A DNA stretch of 64,000 nucleotides from Daphnia pulex (taxonomy: Eukaryota; Arthropoda; Branchiopoda; Diplostraca; Daphniidae), in NCBI RefSeq assembly GCF_021134715.1, contig NC_060021.1, positions 2,914,001-2,978,000 on the forward strand, read 5' to 3'. Every line of letters starts with the position of its first letter. The first letter of the stretch is position 1. A model generated the notes under the pieces. The model was not told the origin of the DNA. It saw only the letters and a program-made list of their open reading frames with translations, and did not search any database. Both the position numbers and the translations under genes were made by a program. Below, piece after piece: positions 11,074-22,400 of this stretch.

Positions 11074-13388
11074 ATGGCATCGCACCTGAGATCCTCCCTC
11101 CAGAGAGCTACCTTGTTTGCCAACAAACGGGCATGCATTGTGGCCAGCATCAACAGCCAACCAATGGCTCTGAGTCATCAGCTGGCTCCGGCGTACAATC
11201 AGCAGACATCAGCGACCGATCTGGCCGGCAAAATTGACAAAAATATCGTCACTTCACCTCACAGCGATTGCGAACTACACGGCTTGACTTTGGTGCAGAG
11301 ATATTTCCAAAACGCAAGCAAATACAGCAACAAAATCGCTTTGGTATGTATATACAATTCATTCCCAATCTAATTCTGTTTCGAAATTGCTGGCGAGTAT
11401 TTTATTATTTGACTTTGCATTTGATTCGCAGGAATGCGGAGTGACCGGACGCAAATACACATACGAGATGCTGGGCCACCTCATCCGAAAATGCGGGAGT
11501 GCTTTGACACGAGCCGGATACAAAAAAGGCGACGTGATGGCGATCATTTCGCCCAACGTTCCCGAATTCCCCGTCGCTCTCCTAGGAGCTGCCAGTGTCG
11601 GAATGCCCGTCGCCCTTGTAAATCCTACTTTTACTCCAGGTATTGTTTTGTCTTGATGCAAAAATGCCAATCACATTTATTTTACCTTCTAATTTCTTTT
11701 TTTAATTATTTCAGAGGAAATTGCTCGCCAGTTGACATCTGTTGGAGCCAGTGTTTTATTTGGTGTCGCCCCAATGGCCGAGATGCTCCAAAAAGTGGCT
11801 CAGATGTGCCCTTCAGTCCGCCAAGTGATCTTACTCGGTCCTCCGCAGGAAGGATTCGTCTGCTTTCAACAAATGCTTCAGGATTCCGGCGATCTGTTCA
11901 ACGATAACGTAGATGTAAGTTTGACAATATTTATTGTGGAAGATCGATATCACTTTTCGGAACGTTGAATTTAACAAGCTAGTGACGAACATTTTTTCAG
12001 ATCAACGTTCAAGAGGATACGTTCATACTTCCACATTCCAGTGGTACCACTGGTAAGTTCGACTGAGAAAACAACATTTTCACATTTTTTTCAACTTTTC
12101 CTTACTGATTGAACAGGACTGCCTAAAAGCGTGATGCTCACTCACGCCAATGTAGGTGTCAACGTTTCACAAAATATTCATCCAGGGACCTCCAAAAATC
12201 AAATGGCTACAGGTAATAAATCGCGTTTAATTTCAATCGATTGAATTATAAAATTAAAAAAAAATTAATGTCATTTTCAAGACGAACACCAAGAAATCCA
12301 CATTTGCCTATTGCCATTCTTCCACTCTTACGGGGTTACTGGAATATTGAACATCGGCTTCGATTTAGGAGCAAAATTGGTGACTCTGCCCCGCTTGGAT
12401 GTGCCGAGCTACCTGAAAGCTATTGAAGATCACAAAGTATGTATCCCGCTGCTGCCTAATATGCTTGCGTAATCGTTTCATTATTATCATTATTTTTTTT
12501 TATCCGCTTACATAGCCAACATTGTTGCATATCGTGCCGACTCTGGCCCAGCTGTTCATCAAACATCCGGCCCTCAAAATGGAAAATTTTGAACGGGTTC
12601 ACACCCTTTTCAGCTCGGCAGCCCCGCTTGGAGCGCAAACAGCCAACAACCTTCTGGGGAAATTCAACAAGCCCGACCTACTCGTTCAAGAAGGTTACGG
12701 ACTTACGGAGATGTCACCCGGGGCGATGCAGACTCCGTTAAACAACGACCATTTGGGTTCTTGCGGACGTCTCATTTCGAGGACAAAAGCCAAAATCGTC
12801 GACTTGGAGAGCGGCAAAACGCTCGGCCCTAATCAACAAGGTGAACTTTACATGACTGGTCCGCAAGTCATGAAAGGATATTGGAACAACCCGCAAGCCA
12901 CCAAGGAAATGATTGGCGAAGACGGATGGCTCCGCTCTGGCGATGTCGCCTACTACGACAAAGGCGGCAACTTCTACATCGTCGATCGCCTCAAGGAACT
13001 CATCAAAGTCAAAGGATTCCAGGTCAATTTTTAATTTTTCTCTTGGAAAAGATTTAAAAAAAGAATTGAAATAACGGAAATATTCCTCTCTTATTAGGTT
13101 GCTCCAGCTGAGCTTGAAGATATCCTTTCCGGGCATCCGGCTGTAATGGAAGCCGCCGTGATTGGAATCCCCGATGAACACGCCGGAGAACTTCCTCGAG
13201 CCTACGTCGTCAGGAAACCAGGAATGGAGTCGGTCAGCGACGCTGAAATTCGGACATACGTCGACTCCAAGGTCTCGTCCCACAAACAAATTAAAGGCGG
13301 AATCGAGTTCTGCGATGCTCTGCCAAAAAACAACCTGGGCAAGGTTCTCCGACGTGAATTGAGGAGTCAATATGCTCAAGCCAAGTAA
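11074..13388 (+). CDS. Acyl-CoA ligase, 4-coumarate:CoA ligase/luciferase-like
   Basis: An ANL-superfamily enzyme that activates a carboxylic acid with ATP and transfers it to CoA; the substrate cannot be read from sequence. Exons: 11074-11343, 11432-11639, 11715-11914, 12001-12052, 12117-12212, 12282-12436, 12516-13022, 13098-13388. These give about 592 residues with consistent GT-AG phases. Signature motifs are SSGTTGLPK (phosphate-binding loop, split by an intron), YGLTEMSP, RSGDV, DRLKELIKVKGFQV (hinge) and PKNNLGKVLRREL with the C-terminal catalytic Lys. The first about 55 residues precede the ligase fold and are rich in Arg, Lys and Ser with few acidic residues, suggesting mitochondrial import. 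The C-terminus (AQAK) lacks the peroxisomal SKL signal found in firefly luciferase and many relatives. It is a typical insect/crustacean 4CL-like enzyme rather than a true luciferase. Confidence 0.92.
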
Positions 13389-14284
13389 AAAAATGTTTTT
13401 TTTGTAATAATTCAAGTCAAGAGAAAAATATCTGATTAATTTGTCATGCGCGCGTAATATTTTGTTGCTCATTCTCCATCTATACATTGTTATTTCATTT
13501 ATGTACTATAGATGTCACTATAATACCAATGTCTGTATTTTATTTTCAATAATTATTTCTAATCTGCTAGAGATTGAATGCTTGTGAATGTTTTGATTTA
13601 AAAAATGCTTACGATCATTTTACGACCGCGTATCCTTTTATTCGCTTCCCATACCTTGAGCCATGCTTTCTTATTTTATTTTTCTTCTTTTTCTTTTATT
13701 TGGGACTTGTATCTTATCCGGCTTGTATCATTGGATTTGAGTATTTCAGTGGACACCATGAATCAATATACAAGCAACAACCGTCAAACCAAACTGAGCA
13801 TGTAAGCATATTCGATATTGCTGACCTCGAAGAGCCCAAACGTGAACAACGTGATCAAGTTTCACTCTGACATAAAAATGAAAGTAGAGTCAAGAGTATA
13901 CCGGCATATTTGACATTGGTTGGCTTGTTAGTTAAATTTTTGTGCATGCGCTAAAGTTAGCGGGTTGTTATTGATAAGAAATGTTATGATTGACTTAACC
14001 GGTAGTATTTTCCTGGTTGGACTTTAACACAATTAGTTAACGGCACATTTTTTCTCATTTCTTGCGATCCCCAAAAATAACACGCATGACGTGTGAAATT
14101 CAATGTGAATTATCTTGTCAATTGTGGCGTCGAGTTTTACCATTTACGATGGTCATAACATTTTGGAAGCACTAAATCGAAAGAAAATCCTAGTCTGATT
14201 TAGGAGAAAAGGAAAACAGATTTTACAGTCATTTGGCCATGGTTTAAATACTCGGTATTAATTTTCTTTAATACTAATCAGTAA
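13389..14284. other. Intergenic
   Basis: 3' region of the ligase gene and a spacer. The open frame at 13574-13870 is low-complexity and unsupported. Nothing else is recognisable. Confidence 0.5.
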
Positions 14285-14370
14285 GATCGTGTGGCCTAAT
14301 GGATAAGGCGTCGGACTTCTATCAGATTACAGACATCCGAAAATTGCGGGTTCGAATCCCGCCTCGATTA
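14285..14370 (+). tRNA. tRNA-Arg (TCT) with 13-nt intron
   Basis: The sequence folds as a 73-nt mature tRNA after removal of a 13-nt intron following position 37. The D arm includes GGCCTAATGGATAAGGC, the anticodon stem is TCGGA/TCCGA with loop CTTCTA.A (anticodon TCT), and the T arm GCGGG-TTCGAAT-CCCGC is perfect. The acceptor stem is imperfect (G-T at 1-72, T-T at 6-67), so function is likely but not certain. Two degenerate relatives lie at 30705 and about 34708. Confidence 0.72.
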
Positions 14371-15929
14371 ATTAAATTTTCAATAATCAATTCCACTAAG
14401 GAGTTGATATAACATTTATTTGCATTATATTTAAGTAATATGAGATTTTTCGTTGTTGGAACATGATAATATCTATAACAGTCCCATTTTGTAATACATC
14501 AAAATAAGAAAACTGTCGATCGACCTCGCCCTGACTCTCATCCTCTCAAGGACTTTCATTGCTTTATCTGACTAAAAATGATAAAATTGTGGATCGCATC
14601 CAACTTTTTGTGTCTGGTGTCTGAGACTCAAAGTTGATTCAGTGCTGATTGACTGATAATCATCAATCAAAAATTAAAATAGATCAAAAGCATATGATAA
14701 CATGTGGTCGCATGTGGTCTAACTAGGCAGCCCAGCCGAGAGCCCAGCCCAGTACGAAACTGAAAGATTTTCAATTAGAGATTCAAGAACTTCAGAACCC
14801 GAACTAGCATAACTCTCATTTACACGGAACGAGGAAATGATTCCAGAAAGCAAAAAGGTGAATCTTTTTCTGTCATATATCCACTTATGGCCGTGGTAAT
14901 AAATTACTGTACATAATGACGGGTTCTTCGAATGGAATGGAATTGAATGGAATCGCAACGCTTCGAATTCTTCGGTTGCATGTTCGGTATAGACGTGGAA
15001 AATTTAAAGTAATTAGCAGTTAAGCTGAGGCTAGCCCAGCACTGACATAATAATAACATTACAAGACCGTAATTGTAAGTAATTTGACGATATGGATTGC
15101 TAGTAGGATCGAGTTCTATCCCTAAAACGCGCATCCACATAAACAGCAGAGGTTTCAAACACCAAGAAATGTTATGGGGAGGGACGACTGGAACGACAGT
15201 AGGGACCACTTTTGTTACGACCATCCTGGGCTTCCTCTATAATAACAAGCTATATAACGTTTATATTTTGCTTATAGCTGAGCAGCAGTTATATGCGAAG
15301 TCAATAGTCACGCTATACATTGCATGAGGTATGAAAACTGAAAAAGTGTGGCAATTGACAAACCGACATACCCCGGTTGGATCGGTTGGATCACAAAGTT
15401 TATTATTAATATCATGCTGCATGCATGTGTTGCGCTACTTGAGAAATTGGTTTCCACGGTAACTGCGTAGATATATTTGCATGGTAATTCACTGGGACTG
15501 ACGGTCAAAGCACTTAAAACATATTGCTCGGATAAAACATATTGCCGCATATTGCGCACTGACCCAATATCATGTCACGATTAAATTGATACAGCAGTAA
15601 TTTACCTACGCCAATTTTATTTGTACTTTTCTGACCTTCTTTTGTAACGAGAATGTAAACAAATATACGCTAGATAGTAATATTTATTGATCTCTGATCT
15701 CAAATGGAGTTTGTGGTGGCGTGTTATAGGGCAAGCCAGGTGTGGTGTTATAAAAATTTAATCAGCAAGCAGTGAACATCTTAACAATCTAGATGGGTCC
15801 AACAAGTTATTTTCTCCAATACAGTACATTCTTGAAAAATAGTCGCATAAAAAAGGAAGTGGCCAAAGGACGCTCGCCAAATACCGTATACGGTATTTAT
15901 ATTTATATTATATACGATATTTATATGCC
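14371..15929. other. Intergenic
   Basis: A+T-rich spacer with no recognisable gene. Open frames on either strand (such as 14719-15224, minus) look random. Confidence 0.5.
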
Positions 15930-16458
15930 CTAGATGAAGGCCGTTTTGCGGTAAATCTGTAACGGCGTGTCGACTAATTTGAGTTTCTTGACAATCTGAG
16001 TCGACTTGTCCAAATCGAAATCCAGCCTAAATCCAGACTATGCCAAAGCAAGAAACAAATCACAATGAAAATTACTTTGAAGACAAATTTCAATCAAACA
16101 TTTAGGGAATTGTACCTGAACTTGAGAGACGGACTGAATGGCCAGCAGACCTTTGCCTTGAGGTGTCAGTGGATTCCAAAACAAAGATGTACAGTGCATA
16201 TGCTCTGGCGTGTATTTGAGCTGTCTGTTACGGGCCCTGAAAAAAAAAAAGCATAAGAAATTGCTAACCAACGTGGGAAATGAATTTTGGTCAGCTATGA
16301 AAGACATTTCATGCAAGATTTGATCAATCTGGGCTGAACCCAACCGATTTACCTGTGAAAACGTTTCTGAGCCTTGGCTACTGACTGGATAGCAAAAGCT
16401 TTTCTCATCCATTTCTTGGACGTGTGGATCATCGAATTTTTCTTGTCCACTTTGCGCC
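15930..16458 (-). pseudogene. BMS1: BMS1 gene fragment (ribosome biogenesis GTPase)
   Basis: Bms1 is a nucleolar GTPase needed for 40S ribosome assembly. Three minus-strand blocks read through with correct splice signals: 16353-16458, 16116-16236 and 15930-16037. The second carries LKYTPEHMHC...FWNPLTPQGKG..AIQSVS. The third carries LDLDKS-like and IVKKLKL...KTAFI motifs of the C-terminal AARP2CN/RIBIOP region, then stops. The intact protein is over 1,000 residues and continues well beyond this point, so only a central slice is present. Introns are retained, so it arose by DNA duplication, not retroposition. The first block is the least certain. It starts 12 bp beyond the end of the SHANK exon, and a short direct repeat AATTATTAGGGC marks the junction. 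Confidence 0.75.
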
Positions 16459-16469
16459 CTAATAATTTT

Positions 16470-19400
16470 TCAATAATTTAATTTAATTGCCCTAATAATT
16501 CTCAACTCGTCAACGTGTTTTCGGATCAGTTGCAGACTTTCTTCAATCGTTCGCTCACCGTCGGACGTCGTTTGGTGTTCAGACGACGACGGCGCCCCCG
16601 CCTCCCGCCAATGACCGTTGATCTTCTTGACCGGTTTGTGGTTCTCCAGGATCGTAGCGTCGTCCCGCTCCGAAGAGTTGGTGCTGGTCGAAAGCGAACT
16701 CAACGTCGATATGGTGCTGACCGAATCCTGTTCGACGGCCATATCAGACTGTTGAGACTGCAATCTGTCTTCCATGTCCGGCTCTCCGTTTTCGACCGGC
16801 GGCGGCAGTTGAATCAATGAAACGGCGTGGCGAGTCAGCGTTCCGGTTCGGCGGCCGTTTTTAGTGTGTCCGTATTGCGACTCCTCCGACTGGCTGCTGC
16901 TGCCGTTGACCGGCACGAAAGTGACGTAGGCGTCTTCGCAATAGGAATCTTGAACAAGTTGATCGCTGAGCTCTTCAGGAAACGATTGAGAGTTCTTCAA
17001 CAAAGACTTGGCCTTAAGAATGTCGGCGCAAAAGCTCTGCGACTTGGGCAAACTTGCTCGATTGCCTTCCGACTTTCGCCCTTCGACTTCGACCCGTTGT
17101 GGCTGCCTGGGCGGATTCGTTTGTTTGATTTCAATCGGCTGAGATTGCGGTTTGATTTCAATCAGGAGCTTCGTACGAGGAGGTTCGTTGTCGGCCGCCG
17201 TGCTGTGGGCAACCATCATCCGCGATGCTTTGCCTGCTGCCAGACCATTCTGGGCAGCTTCTTCTTCGCTGTCATAGTCCGGATCGGGTATCAGCGGAGT
17301 AGAATTGACAGTCACGCTGACGCGCGGCTCTTCGTTTTTCGCCGATTTGACCTGGACATTGGGACGGGAACTGCGTGGCGGTAAACTCTTGGATCGTGAA
17401 GCTGCCGAAGATGGAGGTGATCCAGTCATGGAAGACTGGACGTTCGTCATTTTCTTGGATGCGGTCGGGCGGAGTGTCATGTAGCCGACGTTTTTCATAT
17501 CTTCCGGCAGGACGTAGAGCTTGGCATTGTCACTGGGTCGGAAGCTGGACATGACTGGAGTCGTAGGACGGTCGCCACCGGCCGCAGCGACGGCGGCATA
17601 TTCGCTGTGAGCTTTGGTAACGTCAACTCGGACAACCTGAGACGGCGGAGGTGGAGGTGGCGGCGGATGATTTGGCGGAGGAGCCGTACAATGCGGACTG
17701 CCTGCTCTTTTTGGAAGAGTATTGCAATTGCCGGTCGAGTAAATCGGACGGCACGGCTTAACGGCGCGGTAGTCGCGATTCCCCAACAAATTCAATTGAT
17801 CGGCGATCGGAGTAGTTGCGTCTTCTCCGTCGTCATCGCCATCCTCCTCCTCTTCTTCCGTCTCATCTCCATCGTCGTCGTCTTCCGACTGCTGGTAGGA
17901 ATCCTCAATGTTCTGCCAAGAGCCGTGATAACGGACGCCGGAATGGCGTGGCCCTCCCGGTTTGGAGGCAGCATTTCCAGGAGCCCAGGAGCGACGCGAA
18001 TTGCGTTGATTGTGAGCCTGCAGCTCCATGCCGTAGACGTTCTCCTGGCTCTGACTCTTTCGCCAATCTTTCGCCGATGGAACATCCGGTGGAATTTCGA
18101 CTTCTGCTGTCCAAGAAGAAGTCATCACCTCGCCATTTTGCTGCTGTTCCCAACACAATTCCGGTGTGCTGTGGAATTCCTTGTGTAGTTTCAACAGCTC
18201 TGCCGACGTCTTCTGCTTCTGGACAAACCCAAATGCAATAATTTCATCATTTCAGTGTAATAAAAGAAGAAAAGCTTTACTCTCATGCGCTTCATTTCAG
18301 CCACACTGGCGTAAACACGGGGTGACCGGTTGTTCTCCGCTGGTGGCGCTGGAGGGCTGACAGCAGTCGCGATAGATAATCTTTCCAGATCGGTGGTTGA
18401 AACACGCCCAGATCCTGAACGCGAGCGAATCGAAGCTGTCCTTGACGAAGACGAATTGGAATAGATATCTTCCGCCGTCTCCGTACTCGATTGAGAAGAT
18501 TCTATCACACACACGATAAAAAGGAGAACGTTAACCGATTTGTTGGTATTGATTTCAAGCATCTTGGTCGTCGTGTATACCCATATCGTTGAGTGCTACA
18601 ACCATCGAGCGAGCACGGGCGCGACCGACACTTAGCGTCGTCCGGGGATCTCGTTTCGGTGGTTGTGGGGGCCGCCCTGCAAACGAGAAGAAAATCGATA
18701 AAGACGTCGTCGTCCAAGAGACTTGCAATTTCCGATTACAAAGTAGTGGCAGTACGTTACCGGGTAACTTTCGAAGAAGTGTTGAATACTGTCGACTACT
18801 GTTGGGGACTGTTAAAGCATATTCGCTGACTGATTGGCTGACTGATTGGTTGACAGGTTGGACGGTGGCGGAGCAGATAGTCAGCTGAACCAAATTACCC
18901 GAACGACGGATACAATCGACCACAGTTTTGTGCGAAGCCTTGGCCAAATCTTCTCCATTGATCTGATGTAAAAAAAAAAAAGGAAAAAAATAAATAAATT
19001 CGAACTCGATGGAGCAATTCAAAGAAACTCACAGCCAGAATGAAATCGCCAGGCTGAAGTCCGGCTCGGTCGGCTACACTGCCAGCTTCGACACTATCCA
19101 AATACTGTAAAGCCGGAACTCGATTCTGAATAGGGTTGAAATCCTTCATGCCCGTCATTGTCTTTGCACCGCGCAGCACGAAACCAAATCCTCTCTGGCC
19201 CTTATGCTTTATTATAGGATGACAGCCCGCGGTTCGCTGTACCTAAAACCAAACAAGTCGTCAGTTTTAAGTTTGACTGGTATAAAACTTATCAACCGAT
19301 ACTTACAGAGACTTCATCCGTGGAGTCGTTCCGTAATTTTGTGCAGTCATTTCTCGGCGACCGGCAGCTCTGGCTTCTATGGTCTTTCCCAGTTGCAAAA

Positions 19401-22400
19401 CGGGAACCGGCACAGGCAGGGTCATGCCCATATTTGGCACACCCGTAGCTTTGGAGATGACAGCCGGGCTGGGATGATGTCGAGCCGCTGCGATAGCGGC
19501 CGGATTGCGCAACCTGACTTCTTGCACGCAACTGGGAGGAAAATAGCCACTGTCTCCCCTTAACCAGCCCTCCAACAGCCCACAGTCTGTTGATCCCGTC
19601 ACTAAATAATGGTGATATTTAAAAAATTGGTTCGTCATTGTCGAGTTTCTCGAATTTCCAGCCCATTGAACTGCTAATAATAAGCAGGTAGTACGTTACC
19701 TTCAATAATATCCCCCGGTTGCAAGTTGAGATGGTTGGCTTCCTTGCAACTGTACGCCTCCGTGCAGACGACTGTCATGCCTGGTAGGACCAGCGAGTGC
19801 TCAGACGGGGTATTTGCATCGTAGCTTCCGCCGCTTCCACTGTTGGACGTGCCAACGCCCGAGCTATCACTGACAATGTCGCATTGGTCCACGCTGATTT
19901 TGTCTGCACGAGGTCATAGGAAAAACGAGAGAGAGAGATTTGAGTCATGCAAAGATAAATAATCAAAACAATAAGGCCCAGCAGGCCGGTCATTACCAGT
20001 CAAACTGCTTCCATTATCTTCGCTTTCAGCCGTACAAGAAGAGGAGCTACCCGTATCGCTGCGCACAGACACGGTGCTCATGCACATGGGATTCGATTCC
20101 AGCCAGCGGTCAGTGCTGGAAGGCGACGGGGAGGGTTGCTGCTGCTGGCGGCGATTCATCGACCTGCTAGTCAGCGAGCTGTACACCAACGTCGGGCTGG
20201 GCGTGCTGCTCGATCCGGTCGTCGACGACGAAGCGATGGAAGACGCGTCCAGCATCATGGCATTCGACGACATCGAATGCCTCATCGACAGTAGTACGCC
20301 AGACTTTCGCCGACGGGGATTGAACGATGGAGTTTCCTTGAATGCCACTACAGTCAGTCGTAAACAAGAGCAAAACATTTTTTAAAAGTCAAGTATGACG
20401 TTTTTTACGAGCGGAAAGTGTCGGACGGGTTTATATTGCCGATGACGACTTACCGACATCCTCGCCTCTAAACCGATGGATAAGAGCGGCTAACTCCAGG
20501 TTGCCGGCAATTACCGCCACCTGGTAGGGTGTCTGATTGGCGTAGTTAAGGGCTTCGCGATCGGCCCCCCGGAAGAGCAGCAGTCGTGCGCACGCTTCCT
20601 GATTGTCCACAGCACAGACGTGGAGGGGCGTGTTGCCCGACGCATTCTTGGCGTTCATGTCGGCTCCGTAAAACAGCAGGTTCTCCAAATGCTAGACGAG
20701 TCCATTACGGCAGGCCTGAAATTCAAAAAAGAATGTTGAGATTCTCCTTTTGGTTGAGAGTTGAGTTATTACGGCGCATTCCGTGAAATTCCTCGTTTCG
20801 TCATTTTCCGGATAACTAACCAGAAACGAACCCCATTAAAAATGTACGACTATCTTTATTACAAATGGCGTTTTGTCGCAATCACAAGTTGATGCATGTG
20901 AACATGCCAGTTCTACACCTTATTTTTGATTGCGAGAAAGTTTGCAACTGCTCAGCCAAGTCTGCAACTCCACAACTACTTTCAAGAATGTGAGAGCACA
21001 TAAATATCACATGAAACCTTAATGCAATGGTATGTGGTGGAAAATGTCAATAATTGTCATGCTGCCACCCATTCAGAGCTCGAGGATGTTACAGACGTAA
21101 TATGCAAAGACAAACCTGGTGGACTTCATGCCATCCCTGAGCATCTTGCACACCGTGGATGGAGTAATCATGAAGGAGTGCCTGGCATAACATTGGAGAG
21201 GCTTTGGCTGACACTGCGGTCCACAGAGGAGTCAGACCTTTGGCATCACAAACATTAGGGGAGGCCCCCAGGTCCAGAAGAGTTCTCACAGCTTCTATGC
21301 TGCTCTTCTCAGAGGCCCTGTGCAAGGCGGTCGATCCGCATCTCGTTCGGTAATCGATCAATGCACCGCCACCAACCAGGGCCAGAAGTAGTGACCCGGG
21401 GCGAGATGAAACTGCAGCCAACGTCAGTGGGGTCTCTGTACACGATAATCATTGAATAAGTATGACGAAAATAAAAATATATTTGATGCAAATTGTGACG
21501 AAACTGTCAAATGGAAATCGTCAGTCGAGAAAAACCCAGGGCATGTCACTCAAAACAGGTTTTTACCAGGAAAAATGTGGGCGTTTGAAATTTCTGCGTA
21601 AACGTCAGGGGGAAAATATGACTGATCGCAGCGCCATCAACGGCCAAATAACTCTTGGCCATTTCACAACCCAGGAATGCATAATTTTATTACATTTTAT
21701 ATACATCTCTCTTGCTGTGCACACACTCTCCAAGGAATAGATCGACACATTAATTTTTTGTTTCAATTCACGTGAGGATTTCCAAATGGCCTACCAGCTC
21801 TCCCATTCATTCTTCCCAGAAATTCTATTTTCTACGCCATTTTATTCAGTTCGACAGGTACATATAGAAAAAAGAAAGAAAAGAAATAGTTATATAAATA
21901 TCCCCTTAACGACAGAACCAATTTCTAGTCCACGAAAAGCGACGGGGGGAATGTCAAATGCGCGTTCTTTTTGAACACACACAATTCGTAATAGGATCAC
22001 GAGGGAATAGAGAAGAGGACATGGCCCCCAAAGAGTCACGGGACTTATAAAATCACGTGTACTACCAACCACACAACTATTTTTCTCCTCCCAATTCGTT
22101 GCTCCAACGCCATCGGATGGAAAAAAGTGAATGACAGTTAAATGGGAAATTTTCTACCTCATCCGAATGATATACCGAGAAAAACAGAAGAAGAAGACAA
22201 AACTTACCGCCCGTCTCCTGACAGTGAATGTTGGGATCCAGCCCTTTGGCACACATTTTGGTAATCTTCTCCGTTTGGCCGCTGGTCACGTATAGTCGAA
22301 GAAGCGACGCAAGTTGACGCGTGTGTGCAGCGAACGCAGTTGCTTCTCGTCCAGATGCAGCATCTTGTACACACGCCTCTTGTACTTCAACTGTACATCG

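Noticed and set aside
12738..13487. 249-codon minus-strand frame
   Set aside because: It lies antisense to exons 7-8 of the acyl-CoA ligase, spans an intron and has no motif.
16515..18241. Plus-strand open frames (for example 17607-18188 and 16827-17384)
   Set aside because: They are shadows of the 583-codon minus-strand SHANK exon, with Arg-rich composition typical of antisense reading of Pro/Ser/Glu codons.
22291..22294. Programmed frameshifting as the reason for the SHANK frame break
   Set aside because: No slippery heptamer or downstream structure is evident, and the two other lesions make ordinary decay or assembly error more likely.
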